Of a stretch of DNA of 64,000 nt, positions 26,394 to 35,400 are shown in pieces. Under the pieces are notes generated by a model, which was given only the letters and a program-made list of their open reading frames with translations, made no database searches and was not told the origin of the DNA. Source of the stretch: Firmicutes bacterium UBA5774 (GTDB taxonomy: Bacteria; Bacillota; Clostridia; Peptostreptococcales; Anaerovoracaceae). The position numbers and the translations under genes are program-made. Location: positions 1 through 64,000 of the forward strand of contig DIEM01000064.1 of assembly GCA_002418625.1 (NCBI GenBank), read 5' to 3'. Within the stretch, counting starts at the first letter, position 1. Each line of letters opens with the position of its first letter.

Positions 26394-27066
26394 CTAAGCG
26401 GCACTTATTAATGCTTGCGGTGCCGGTGGCCGGTAGCCAAGGGCACTGTGAGGTCTTATCGTGTTGTATTCCAGAATCCATCTTTTCGTCAATACCTCCA
26501 CTTCAAACATTGTATCAAACATTTCAACATTAAGATACTCATCTCTCATCTTGCTGTTGAAACTTTCGCAGTAGCCGTTCTCCCAAGAGCTTCCCGGCTC
26601 AATGAATGCGGTGGTCACGTCAACCATTTTCAGCCATATCCTGAGCCTCTTTGCAGTAAATTCAGTGCCATTGTCGCTTCTGATATAGCAGGGTGATCCT
26701 CTCATAATGAAAAGATCCGCAAGTATTTTGATAATATCGGTATGCTGCCATCTTTTCCTTGGTATGCTGGCAAGGCATTCTCTCGAATATTCATCAATAA
26801 TATTGAGCCATCTGACCTTTCTGCCGGTTGCAAGTCTATCCTCGACATAGCGGTGATCCACTGGTAGCCATACCTGCTGTAATTCGCTGCAAACTCTATG
26901 ATCCTGGCAGTTATCTCATTCTCATCTGTCCGTTTGACCGGTATATATCTGGCGCTGCTGCGGCATACGCTTAGCGCCCGGCAAGCCCTCCACTGGGATA
27001 GTCCGTATTCTCTGCTTACGCTTTCAACGGCTATTTTTCTCTTTTTCGGGCTTAGTATTTTCCCTC
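26394..27066 (-). pseudogene. IS3 OrfB transposase with internal deletion
   Basis: The N-terminal part reads LSPKKRKIAVESVSREYGLS, then SRYGYQW; the frame then jumps to DHRYVEDRLATGRKVRWLNIIDEYSREC and continues through the DDE region (SDNGTEF, FIEPGSSWENGYCESFN, YNTIRPHSALGYRPP). Compared with intact IS3 OrfB, about 60 residues between the GYR motif and the first catalytic Asp are missing and the two parts are out of frame. Inactive. Confidence 0.8.
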
Positions 27067-27339
27067 CGCCACATCCTTTAATATTGCTTTATCAAGGCTA
27101 AGCTCACCGACCAGCTTCTTCAGTCTCACGTTTTCCTTTTCAAGCTCCTTCAGCCGTTTGGCGTCACATGAATTCATTCCGCCATATTGCTTCCGCCAAC
27201 GATAATAGGTTTGCTCCGTCATCCCGATGTGCCTTGCAGCCTCTCCAATTGTTTTACCTTGGCTGCAGAGCACCTCGACCTCTCGCAAATGGACAATGAT
27301 CTGCTCTATAGTTACTTTGTCTTTTTCATCTTTTTTCAC
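27052..27339 (-). CDS. IS3-family OrfA transposase
   Basis: 95-residue helix-turn-helix protein (GKTIGEAARHIGMTEQTYYRWRKQYGG) with a C-terminal leucine-zipper-like region (LKELEKENVRLKKLVGELSLDKAILKDV). The sequence GGGAAAATAC near its end is the usual place for the -1 slip into OrfB. OrfA looks intact while OrfB is broken. Confidence 0.88.
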   Translation of the reverse strand: MKKDEKDKVTIEQIIVHLREVEVLCSQGKTIGEAARHIGMTEQTYYRWRKQYGGMNSCDAKRLKELEKENVRLKKLVGELSLDKAILKDVAEGKY

Positions 27340-27583
27340 TCCTTTTAAGCCAGTTTATCATCTTTTTTTCTAACTTAAAATACGGTTCAAATCTGTGGGG
27401 GCATGCCAGTGGTTCAAGTCCTGTCCGAAGACATATTTCCAGAAAAACTTCAGCAGGTAAAACGGTTAGTTGGATCTGATATTTCCGGCAGATATCGACT
27501 TTCGGTTTGCCGGAATTGTAGAGTTGGAGAAGCTGGCTTTTGAACTCCTCGCTGAAGCTCTGTTTTACCTTCTTTTCGTTCAT
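27326..27583 (-). pseudogene. Second IS3-type OrfA, N-terminal fragment
   Basis: Starts with a proper AAGGAG site and MNEKKVKQSFSEEFKSQLL ... GKPKVDICRKYQ, typical of another OrfA family. After about 37 residues the similarity ends and an unrelated tail follows into the next OrfA. An older element truncated by a later insertion or rearrangement. Confidence 0.65.
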
Positions 27584-27937
27584 GATAATTTCTCCTTTTT
27601 CGAATATATCATGAAACTAACTTTTCTGTATATCTAAGTGCAGCCAATTCAAATCGGTTTGGCTAAGGTATAAACTATGCAGCAAATTCGATTGCAGGGA
27701 GTTCATAAACTTGCTTTCTATTTATATTTGTCACAAAATAGTGAAAATTCTGACAGAGGCATTGCTTTCCCTTGTAAAGAATGATAACATTTTTTTATAG
27801 ACTGAAAATTTAGAGTCATAAAGTTCATGGCATTTGATTATTTGTGTTCAAGCTTGCCGGGACAGTTGGTTAAAAACAGCAAGTCGTTCATGATTGAGAC
27901 TCCGATTTACAAAAATCAGGTCACGGAGGAAATAGGA
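27584..27937. other. Upstream region of amidohydrolase gene
   Basis: 354 bases. TTGTAA (about 27774) and TATAGA 18 bases later could be a sigma-A promoter. A weak -24/-12-like match lies at 27667-27680 (AGGTATAAACTATGC). Neither is strong. Confidence 0.35.
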
Positions 27938-29569
27938 ATGAGCAACAAAATTGCGGGTATCGTGATAAAAAGCAATGCAGTGTTTGACGGCACGGGTGAG
28001 AAACCGTTTAAGGGCGGTATAGCAATCGGCGGAAATAAAATCATAGCCGTTAAGCCGGGGAATGAAATAGATGAATACATAACGGAAAGTACTAAAACTT
28101 ACGGATATGAAAACTGCCTGGTCATGTCGGGATTCAATGACTCCCATACGCATATCTCCTTCGGCAGTTTTTTAATGGATGAAGATTTTTGCCGGAATAT
28201 TGAAGACTGTAAGAGTCTGGAAGAATGCCTGGCAGACATGAAAGAATTTGCGGATACGCACCCGGACAACGATTGGGTGTTCGGACACCACTTCTACCAG
28301 CTGGCCTGGGAAAACCCGGTAATGCCTTCAAGACACGATATTGACAACATAATACCCGACAGGCCGGTAGTCTTGCAGCATATGGATTTTCATACATTGG
28401 TGGCAAACAGCAAAGCCATGGAAGAACGAGGTATAACAAAGGACACCCCCAATCCCTTTGGCGGAATCATAGAAAAGAACGCCGAAGGAGAATTGACTGG
28501 AAGGTTTTATGACCATGCGACATTTTTGTTTACTAAGCCGATCTACACGCCTTCGGAGGATGTGTATAAAAAAGTATTCCGGAAATTCATGAACAAGACA
28601 GCGATGCTCGGAGTCACTTCCATAACAGAACTATACCCCAACGGAGTGGGATGCGATGATGTCTACGCATATTACAAGCAGTTGGATGAAGAAGGAGAAA
28701 TGAAGATAAGGCTCAGTTTTTTCCCTGAGCTGAATGATTTTGATGTAAACACATACAATCAAATCGTAAATCAATATCATTCCGACAAGGTGGCGTGCAA
28801 AGGGGTGAAGCAGCTCATAGACGGGGTATCGACCACATACACCGCTTATCTGATTGAGCCGTACACCGACAACCCGTCCACATGCGGCCAAACGTCAATT
28901 CCCGAAGCGGATCTCAGAAGAGATATTATGAGGGTTTGTGAGGCGGGAGTCGCTGCAAGGCTGCATGCAATAGGGGACGGTGCAGTGCGATTTGGTTTGG
29001 ATGCTATCGAAGACGGAATGAAAAAATATGGAAACCGGGGAGTGAGACACGGCCTGGAACACCTGGAAAATGTCGACCCAGATGACCTGTCCAGGTTTAA
29101 AGAGCTTGGTGTGGTGGCGAATATGCAACCCATGCACTGCGTTTTCGACCCGGTCGGCAGTGAGCATCTTTTGGGAAAGAAGCGTTGTGAATTGGCATGG
29201 CCTATGAAATCCATCCTTAATGCAGGTGGGGTTCTGGCTCTCGGTACAGACTTTCCCATCGTAGGGCTGGAGCCTTTGGAAGAAGTGTTCGCAGCAGTGG
29301 AAAGAACAAAGCTTGACGGGTATCCGGAAGGCGGGTGGATTCCCAAGGAGAAACTCAGTATGGCAGAGACATTGAGGGCTTACACCTATGGTTCGGCATA
29401 CTCGACGGGAAGCGAAGAGAAGGTGGGAACTCTGGCGGACGGTATGCTGGCGGATGTTATTGTAATAGACAGGAATCTGTTTGACATTCCGCCCAAAGAG
29501 ATACTTGAAGCAAAAGTAATTTTGACAATTTTTGATGGTAAGGAAATATACAGCGATAGTATTGAGTAA
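27938..29569 (+). CDS. YtcJ-like amidohydrolase (copy 1)
   Basis: Metal-dependent amidohydrolase, 543 residues from the ATG at 27938, which follows GGAGGA; the frame is open from 27827 but without a ribosome site. Motifs: DSHTHIS (metal), HMDFHTL, LHAIGDGAVRFGLD, EHLENV and GTDFPIVG. The family hydrolyses N-substituted formamides and related amides. It has a paralogue at 32690. With the SsnA-like enzyme and the antiporter it probably forms an uptake and hydrolysis unit for a small nitrogen compound. Confidence 0.9.
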   Translation: MSNKIAGIVIKSNAVFDGTGEKPFKGGIAIGGNKIIAVKPGNEIDEYITESTKTYGYENCLVMSGFNDSHTHISFGSFLMDEDFCRNIEDCKSLEECLADMKEFADTHPDNDWVFGHHFYQLAWENPVMPSRHDIDNIIPDRPVVLQHMDFHTLVANSKAMEERGITKDTPNPFGGIIEKNAEGELTGRFYDHATFLFTKPIYTPSEDVYKKVFRKFMNKTAMLGVTSITELYPNGVGCDDVYAYYKQLDEEGEMKIRLSFFPELNDFDVNTYNQIVNQYHSDKVACKGVKQLIDGVSTTYTAYLIEPYTDNPSTCGQTSIPEADLRRDIMRVCEAGVAARLHAIGDGAVRFGLDAIEDGMKKYGNRGVRHGLEHLENVDPDDLSRFKELGVVANMQPMHCVFDPVGSEHLLGKKRCELAWPMKSILNAGGVLALGTDFPIVGLEPLEEVFAAVERTKLDGYPEGGWIPKEKLSMAETLRAYTYGSAYSTGSEEKVGTLADGMLADVIVIDRNLFDIPPKEILEAKVILTIFDGKEIYSDSIE

Positions 29570-29664
29570 TACGAAAAAAAGGACGCAGCCAATTTGGCAG
29601 TATTTGTTTGGACTTCTTCATTTAAATGGGGAAGGATAGACAATCATCAAATAAGGAGGTGGAA

Positions 29665-29703
29665 ATGGGATCGATTCGTTGCGCTAAATCAGTTTTTAAT
29701 TGA
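29665..29703 (+). CDS. Candidate 12-residue leader peptide
   Basis: MGSIRCAKSVFN preceded by a near-perfect AAGGAGGT (29653-29660) and ending 17 bases before the antiporter start, whose own AAAGGAG overlaps the leader stop. Could couple or attenuate translation of the antiporter. Based on the ribosome site only. Confidence 0.35.
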   Translation: MGSIRCAKSVFN

Positions 29704-29720
29704 AAGGAGCTGGATGAATT

Positions 29721-31088
29721 ATGGAAGAAGTCGTTTCGTACGGGTTTTTGTCAGCAGTGCCAATTATAGTTCTGATTATCGGAATTATCGTTACCAAAAA
29801 AATGGCGGAAATGCTTATAGTAGCAGTAATTGTCGCCTCGATAATCCTTTATAAAGGTGATTTTTTCAGCGGAGCTATAGGTCTACTCTATACATGTCTG
29901 CAAGGAGGCATGTTCCAATTTTTGTTCCTAATCCTTATTTTCTGCGGACCGATGATCGTTCTGAGCGAAAAATCGGGGTCACTTCTCGGATTTTCTCATA
30001 TCGTTTCCAAATATGCCACAACGAAGCGTAGAGCACTTGTATCGACATGGATTTTAGGTGTTATTGTATTTATCGATGATTACCTTAATGCTTTGGCAGT
30101 AGCCTCCTCGATGAAAAAAATAACTGACGAGCTGGGTATTCCGAGAGAGCATCTTGCTTATACGGTGAACTCTACCGGGTCTTGCGTCTGTGTAATTGTA
30201 CCTTTCACAAGCTGGGCAGCATTTGGCATAAGCACCATTTCTGAGTACGATTTGGGATTCAACGATTATGTCTCTGCGATTCCGTACATGTTTTATCCGT
30301 GGGCAGCAGTAATCATAAGCTTGCTTATGGCACTGGGCGTCTTCCCCAAGATTGGACCAATTAAAAAAGCGTATCAGAGAGTGGCAGAAGGAGGGGATGT
30401 TACCATCCCGAAGGATCCCAAAGGCGCAACAGCAATCGTCTCAATGGAAAGCTCAACCGATGTTAAGCCGAGCAGTCCGTGGAACTTTATCTTACCTATG
30501 GTGGCTTTGGTTGGAGGCATGATATATTTCAATAATGATTTGATTCATGGACTTATAGCAGCGATCGTATGCCAGTTAGTTTTGTATATACCACAAAAGT
30601 TGATGACACTAACTCAGTTCATGAACAATATTCTCGAAGGCGTAACAAGCATGGCAAATTTGATATTTGTTGTGGTGTTAGCATTCTCAGTGGCGGCGGC
30701 AAATGATGAGCTGGGATTTTCACCGTATATGATTGGCGTCTTCACGGAATTTATAACGCCTGCCATACTTCCTGCGTTGACATTCCTGCTATGCGCCTTC
30801 ATTGCTTTCACCTCGGGCAGTTTCTGGGCGTTGATCGTTATCGGGACGCCGGTATTCGTGCCTCTGGCATTAGGCGTTGGCATCCCTCCGGGAATTCTGC
30901 TTGCCGGCATCATGTCAGGAACAGCACTCGGAAGCCAATTCTGCTTCTATTCGGATGCTATATTCATGACAGCTGCAGGAACAGGCGTACCTAACGTGAC
31001 GCAAGTCAGGGTAGCGGCCCCCTATGTAATTATAGGAACGGTTGTTGCGACAATTGCGTTCCTAATCGTTGGATTTGCAATCGTGTAG
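29721..31088 (+). CDS. NhaC-family Na+/H+ antiporter
   Basis: 455-residue polytopic membrane protein with about eleven hydrophobic segments. FIDDYLNALAVASSMKKITD and NSTGSCVCVIVPFTSWAAF are family-like ion-transport motifs, and SGSFWALIVIGTPVFVPLA lies in the C-terminal half. Located between amidohydrolase genes, so it may move a substrate with Na+ rather than serve pH control (inference). Terminator follows. Confidence 0.85.
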   Translation: MEEVVSYGFLSAVPIIVLIIGIIVTKKMAEMLIVAVIVASIILYKGDFFSGAIGLLYTCLQGGMFQFLFLILIFCGPMIVLSEKSGSLLGFSHIVSKYATTKRRALVSTWILGVIVFIDDYLNALAVASSMKKITDELGIPREHLAYTVNSTGSCVCVIVPFTSWAAFGISTISEYDLGFNDYVSAIPYMFYPWAAVIISLLMALGVFPKIGPIKKAYQRVAEGGDVTIPKDPKGATAIVSMESSTDVKPSSPWNFILPMVALVGGMIYFNNDLIHGLIAAIVCQLVLYIPQKLMTLTQFMNNILEGVTSMANLIFVVVLAFSVAAANDELGFSPYMIGVFTEFITPAILPALTFLLCAFIAFTSGSFWALIVIGTPVFVPLALGVGIPPGILLAGIMSGTALGSQFCFYSDAIFMTAAGTGVPNVTQVRVAAPYVIIGTVVATIAFLIVGFAIV

Positions 31089-31104
31089 CAAAGAAAAATG
31101 ATAA

Positions 31105-31140
31105 AGAGATGCCTTAATGCTACTGCTTTAAGGCATCTCT
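31105..31140 (+). terminator. Hairpin terminator after antiporter gene
   Basis: Stem AGAGATGCCTTAA / TTAAGGCATCTCT (13 bp, one end mismatch allowed), then CTCTAAC. Weak U-run, so possibly a partial terminator before the next amidohydrolase. Confidence 0.65.
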
Positions 31141-31234
31141 CTCTAACAGCCAAGGGAGCAGCGATCTCTGTCCCCGGGGAATGAAGATTATACCGGATCT
31201 CCGATTTGCTATAAAATAAAAGGAGGTAGATGCT

Positions 31235-32665
31235 ATGCTGGATCTAATTGTAAAAAATGCAGTGGTGCTGACAATGAAGGGAAAAGGCATAGGGCTCATT
31301 CAGGACGGTGCCGTGGGTATCAAAGGCAGTACGATTTCATGCGTAGATGATTCCACGACACTTACAAAGATGTATGATGCGAAACGAACCATCGATGCTT
31401 CCGGCAAAATTTTGATGCCCGGATTGATTAATGCCCATTGCCATTCATATTACGGCACTTTGACCAGAGGTGTGCTTACCGATCTCGAATTTTTCCTGGA
31501 ACAGGGACTTGCCGCTTACATGGAAACCATGGATATAAATAAGCAGATCATAAGTTGCAAAGCCTTCCTTCTCGAAGGAATCAAGACAGGAACCACAACC
31601 TACGGGGACCTGGGAAACAATTATGATATTTTGGCAAGCATTCATGAAGAGATGGGCGTACGGGCCAGACTTTCCGAGAGCATGAGAGAGATGCCCTGGA
31701 ATATCAGCGAATTGCTTGGCGGCGAGTATGTGTTTGACAGAAAATATGCCGAGCCGAGCATTAAGGTCATGAACATGCTCCTCGACAAATACGGTACCGA
31801 CCCCAACGACAGAATCAGTGCAATGGTCTCATTCCAAGCGTTGGACTATGTTACGGATCAGTTGGTTTTAGAATTGAAAGAGGTTGCCAGAAATCACAAG
31901 GCAATGATACATACCCATCTGGCCCAATCGACCTATGAGTGTGACCAGGTGGAAAAGCGCTTTGGGATGCGGCCTGTGGACATGTTTGAAAAGCTGGGTA
32001 TTCTAAATGAGAACACTCTTGCAGCTCATCTTGTTTACAACACTAAAGCGGAAAATGAGAAAGCGGCTAAAAGCGGCTTGAACTTTGTAAGCTGCCCTAA
32101 TTCGTGGGGAGAAGTGGGGTGCATCCCGCCCATGGCACAATATCTCTACCACAACGGCTCGGTAGGCATGGGGTCCGATGAAGCTTCATATACAGGGGTA
32201 AGCGCTTTCTTTGATATGAAGTCCGGTCATCTCAGCGCAAATGTGGATGCATTTAACAATCATGTGCCCAATGTGCCGCTGAGCATGGTTTTAAGAGCCC
32301 ATACAGTGGGATCTGCAAAGGTTCTGGGAATGGAAAAACAGATAGGCAGCCTGGAGCCGGGGAAAAAGGCTGACATGATTATTATTAATCCGAATGTAAT
32401 CAATATGCTTCCTATTCTCATCAGCCCGCTGACAAATATCCCTCAAAACCTCGTATGTACGGCGATGGGTAATGAGGTTGAAACTGTTATCATCGATGGA
32501 AAAATCGTCATGGAAGACCGTCTAGTGAAAACAGCGGATGAAGGGAAAATCATGAGGGAAACCCAAGCCGCAGCTGAAGAGGCAGCCAAGGATGCTGCTG
32601 CATACTATAAAAAGCTACCAGAGGCAGAAGTTTTAATCAGGCAAAGATGGTTCGAGGAGACGTAA
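31235..32665 (+). CDS. SsnA/TrzA-type amidohydrolase (deaminase family)
   Basis: 476-residue member of the cytosine deaminase/chlorohydrolase branch. Metal ligands: NAHCHSYYG (HxH), HTHLAQ, HLVY and SDEASYTG. AAAGGAGGT precedes the ATG. Family members deaminate nucleosides or open s-triazines and related rings; the substrate here is unknown. The HCH variant of the usual HTH and SDE instead of TDG are noted. It lies 24 bases before the second YtcJ-like gene. Confidence 0.87.
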   Translation: MLDLIVKNAVVLTMKGKGIGLIQDGAVGIKGSTISCVDDSTTLTKMYDAKRTIDASGKILMPGLINAHCHSYYGTLTRGVLTDLEFFLEQGLAAYMETMDINKQIISCKAFLLEGIKTGTTTYGDLGNNYDILASIHEEMGVRARLSESMREMPWNISELLGGEYVFDRKYAEPSIKVMNMLLDKYGTDPNDRISAMVSFQALDYVTDQLVLELKEVARNHKAMIHTHLAQSTYECDQVEKRFGMRPVDMFEKLGILNENTLAAHLVYNTKAENEKAAKSGLNFVSCPNSWGEVGCIPPMAQYLYHNGSVGMGSDEASYTGVSAFFDMKSGHLSANVDAFNNHVPNVPLSMVLRAHTVGSAKVLGMEKQIGSLEPGKKADMIIINPNVINMLPILISPLTNIPQNLVCTAMGNEVETVIIDGKIVMEDRLVKTADEGKIMRETQAAAEEAAKDAAAYYKKLPEAEVLIRQRWFEET

Positions 32666-32689
32666 AGTAAATGAAGGGGGAGGTCTATT

Positions 32690-34306
32690 GTGAAAACAGA
32701 TATCATATTGAAGAGTAAGAACATCTTCACAAGCAGGACGGATACACCTGTATCCGGAGGGGTCGCAGTGACCGGAAACAAGATAGCGGCTGTACTGACG
32801 GATGAGGAGTTATTAGACTGGAGCGCTGACAAAGTTCTCGATTATGGGGAAAAATTGATTATGCCCGGATTTGTAGACGCGCACGTGCACTATTTTATGG
32901 GCGCTATGGCGGCAAGTGACCATTGGACAACGGAGCCAACAGGATCCAAGTCAGAGGCGGATTGCGTTGAGATCATGAAGAAGTTTGAGAAGTCCCATCC
33001 GGATGAAAAGAGGCTTGTAGGACTGGGATGGTTTCCTGCCGCATGGGGTGACGCACCGTTGCCGTCGAAGAAATCGCTGGATGAAGCTTTCCCCGATAAG
33101 CCGGTATATATGTTCGCTGCGGATTTTCATACTTTATGGACAAACAGCAAGGGGCTGGAAGAATCGGGAATCACACCTGATATGAAGCCTCGAAGCGGGA
33201 GCGTGGAAGTCGATGATAACGGCGAAATGACGGGAATTGTCATGGAGCCCGACGCATATATGCCTGCCATGTATATGGCACAGTCCTTTGACGATGCGAC
33301 AATGAAAGAAATAAACATGGGTTTTTTGAAACACATAGCATCCTGTGGTATCACATCTCTTAGTGAAATTTCCTATGAACCATATACGGAGAAAGTGCTG
33401 GCTAAGTATAAATCATTAAAAGCGCTGGAAAAGGAAGGCTTATTGACAACCAGAGTACATCTTTATACGGAATTTGTGGGACATACGGATTTCACAACAG
33501 CCCTGGAATGGCAGAAGGAGTTAGACTCGGAGAAGGTTCGGCTAAGTGGTGTGAAGGCTCTTGTGGACGGCGTCTGTTCAACCTATACCGGGATGCTTCT
33601 GGAGCCATACAGTGATATGCCTGATACCGCAGGAATTGGAGTACCCTTTGCGCCAAGAGAAGAAATCGAAAAAAGCGTTATTGCGGCCAACAAGGCGGGA
33701 TTACCGGTGAGATTGCATAGTATCGCCGACGGCTCCGTTCGATTGGCGCTGGACGTGTTCGAAGCATCGTTAAAAGCTAACGGCAAGCATGGGTTGCCGA
33801 ATACCATCGAACACATCGAGCACATTCATCCGGATGATGTCCCAAGATTTGCGGAGTTGGATGTGATCGCCTCCATGCAGCCGTTTCATCTGATTCTGGA
33901 TGAAAACGAAAAGCCAGTCAGAGTGGGGCCGGAGCGGGCGAAACTGGAATGGCCTCATAGAACACTGCTGGATGCAGGGGCCAAACTGGCCTTTGGTACA
34001 GACTATCCGGTAGTGGATTTTAATCCTTATCCGACAATTCATGCTGCGGTAACGCGCTGTTTCAGTGACGGGAGCCCGGCAAGCGTCAACCCGGAAGAGT
34101 GTGTGACTCTTGCGGAGACTTTAAAGGCCTATACTGCCGGAGGTGCGGCAGCTTATAACCGAGATGACATAGGAACCTTGGAAGAAGGCAAGCTGGCTGA
34201 TATTATTATTGTCGACAGAAATCTCTTTGATATTCCTGCAGCCGAGATCTTGCAATGCAGCACCGTGTTGACCATGTTCGACGGAAAGATTGTTTACGAG
34301 AAATAG
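32690..34306 (+). CDS. YtcJ-like amidohydrolase (copy 2)
   Basis: 538-residue paralogue of 27938-29569 with the same motif order: DAHVHYF, DFHTLWTNS, RLHSIADGSVRLALD, EHIEHI, GTDYPVVDF. GTG start with GGGGGAGG upstream. Clearly related over the whole length but far diverged, so this is an old duplication or separate acquisition rather than a recent tandem copy. Probably acts on a related amide. Confidence 0.9.
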   Translation: MKTDIILKSKNIFTSRTDTPVSGGVAVTGNKIAAVLTDEELLDWSADKVLDYGEKLIMPGFVDAHVHYFMGAMAASDHWTTEPTGSKSEADCVEIMKKFEKSHPDEKRLVGLGWFPAAWGDAPLPSKKSLDEAFPDKPVYMFAADFHTLWTNSKGLEESGITPDMKPRSGSVEVDDNGEMTGIVMEPDAYMPAMYMAQSFDDATMKEINMGFLKHIASCGITSLSEISYEPYTEKVLAKYKSLKALEKEGLLTTRVHLYTEFVGHTDFTTALEWQKELDSEKVRLSGVKALVDGVCSTYTGMLLEPYSDMPDTAGIGVPFAPREEIEKSVIAANKAGLPVRLHSIADGSVRLALDVFEASLKANGKHGLPNTIEHIEHIHPDDVPRFAELDVIASMQPFHLILDENEKPVRVGPERAKLEWPHRTLLDAGAKLAFGTDYPVVDFNPYPTIHAAVTRCFSDGSPASVNPEECVTLAETLKAYTAGGAAAYNRDDIGTLEEGKLADIIIVDRNLFDIPAAEILQCSTVLTMFDGKIVYEK

Positions 34307-34350
34307 AGATGGCATTTATGAAAAAATTGAGATGATTCTATTTAAGCCTG

Positions 34351-34372
34351 GGAACAGCAGTATTGCTGTTCC
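34351..34372 (+). terminator. Terminator after amidohydrolase operon
   Basis: Perfect 9-bp stem GGAACAGCA / TGCTGTTCC with loop GTAT; T-rich sequence (ATTTTTTTC) follows about 17 bases later. Confidence 0.65.
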
Positions 34373-34486
34373 TTGGACTATCTCTATTTTTTTCTTTTGC
34401 ATTGGGAGCGTGTTTGCGGGAAAGCTGGCAGAAAAGATCATTATCAGAGTTATTTTCTTTTTATGTCACATCGGCCACAAAAGCCA

Positions 34487-34930
34487 TTATTCCAGCATCT
34501 TTTGGAAATGGGCAACAGTCCTATCTTCCATCTCTTCGATCATGACAATTTTATAGCCGAACATCGGATAATAATTTACCTTATCAAAGGCTAATGCGGA
34601 TTTCAACATTATTTGCCGATAATTCCTGCTGTGTGCTATTTTTTCAACCTCGTCCATCATTTCATGTGAATATCCTTTTCCTTGATATTCGGGCTTGATA
34701 GCGATTACATCAAGATACAGATACTCCTTTTTTAAGAGTAAAACAAGCACCCCTATAGTTTTGCCATCAAGTTCTGCTATTATCACCTCTTCGTTATTAA
34801 TAAAGGAATAATAGTCTTCTCGTATCGGGGGCGGCGTAAAACCCATTTTTATCGCATATCCTGAAAAGGCAGAAGTGACGCAGTCCAATACCGATTGAAA
34901 ATCCTCTTTTGCAGCTTTCCTAAATTCCAT
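34487..34930 (-). CDS. GNAT-family N-acetyltransferase
   Basis: 147-residue acetyl-CoA-dependent transferase. Acetyl-CoA binding motif in KPEYQGKGYSHEMMDEVE (Q-x-x-G-x-G/S), then the YYPMFGYKIV strand. AAAGGAG lies 8 bases before the ATG at 34930. Acceptor substrate unknown. Faces the preceding amidohydrolase operon tail to tail. Confidence 0.87.
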   Translation of the reverse strand: MEFRKAAKEDFQSVLDCVTSAFSGYAIKMGFTPPPIREDYYSFINNEEVIIAELDGKTIGVLVLLLKKEYLYLDVIAIKPEYQGKGYSHEMMDEVEKIAHSRNYRQIMLKSALAFDKVNYYPMFGYKIVMIEEMEDRTVAHFQKMLE

Positions 34931-35114
34931 TCCGACCACTCCTTTAAATTGTAAAGTTAATGCCGTATCTATTATAATTTTATTTTTTGATGATTGTCAA
35001 CGCGGACTATTGAAAAATGAAGCCTTCTCGAATACGGGCGTAAAGACTCTTCAAGTACACATATATCTTTTAATTGCCGATTCCGAAAAAAGTATAAATG
35101 TCCACTATTTTGTG

Positions 35115-35120
35115 TATAAT
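35115..35120 (+). promoter_or_regulatory. -10 element of small basic protein gene
   Basis: TATAAT in TGTGTATAATATAAAAG, 25 bases before the small gene. No good -35 hexamer is visible. Confidence 0.45.
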
Positions 35121-35145
35121 ATAAAAGTAAAGAGAGGTGTTTCCC

Positions 35146-35256
35146 ATGGGTGATAAAAGCATCAAGAAAGAGAAGAAAAAGCCGAAGGCCAAGAAAACTG
35201 CCACTGTCCCGCCGATCATAGCGTCAGTTGTGAAAAAACCTGAAGAAACTAAGTAG
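35146..35256 (+). CDS. Small Lys-rich basic protein, 36 residues
   Basis: MGDKSIKKEKKKPKAKK... ending VVKKPEETK. AGAGAGG ribosome site 9 bases before the ATG, a -10 box before it and a strong terminator after it make a complete small transcription unit. The composition suggests nucleic-acid or ribosome association; similar short lysine-rich proteins are common in Clostridia. Function unknown. Confidence 0.65.
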   Translation: MGDKSIKKEKKKPKAKKTATVPPIIASVVKKPEETK

Positions 35257-35292
35257 TGGCAACTGGTGAATCATAGTAAGCTGAAGTTCAGG

Positions 35293-35328
35293 ATCCGGAT
35301 GATAGTTTGATTGCCATCCGGATTTTTC
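35293..35328 (+). terminator. Terminator of small basic protein gene
   Basis: 9-bp stem ATCCGGATG / CATCCGGAT, 13-base loop, T run. It rules out the long upstream start (35311) for the next gene. Confidence 0.8.
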
Positions 35329-35400
35329 ATTCACAGTAAAATCATGAATGTGTATGCGGTGTTGCTTTTTTATTGGATGGAGCACAGCAAGAGGAGAAAA

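Larger units (their letters stand above)
26355..27340 (-). mobile_element. Degenerate IS3-family insertion sequence
   Basis: OrfA and a damaged OrfB on the minus strand with the usual overlapping frames. The OrfB-side end starts near 26356: bases 26356-26425 are shared with a stray copy at 44170-44240. The other end could not be fixed because a second OrfA fragment adjoins it. Confidence 0.8.

Noticed and set aside
27667..27680. -24/-12-like match before the amidohydrolase gene
   Set aside because: Spacing is right, but TGGCA is reduced to AGGTA and TTGC to ATGC, with no dyad upstream; too weak to call.
35311..35400. N-terminal extension of the DEAD-box helicase
   Set aside because: Would be translated through the terminator at 35293-35328; RhlE proteins begin at the 35401 start.
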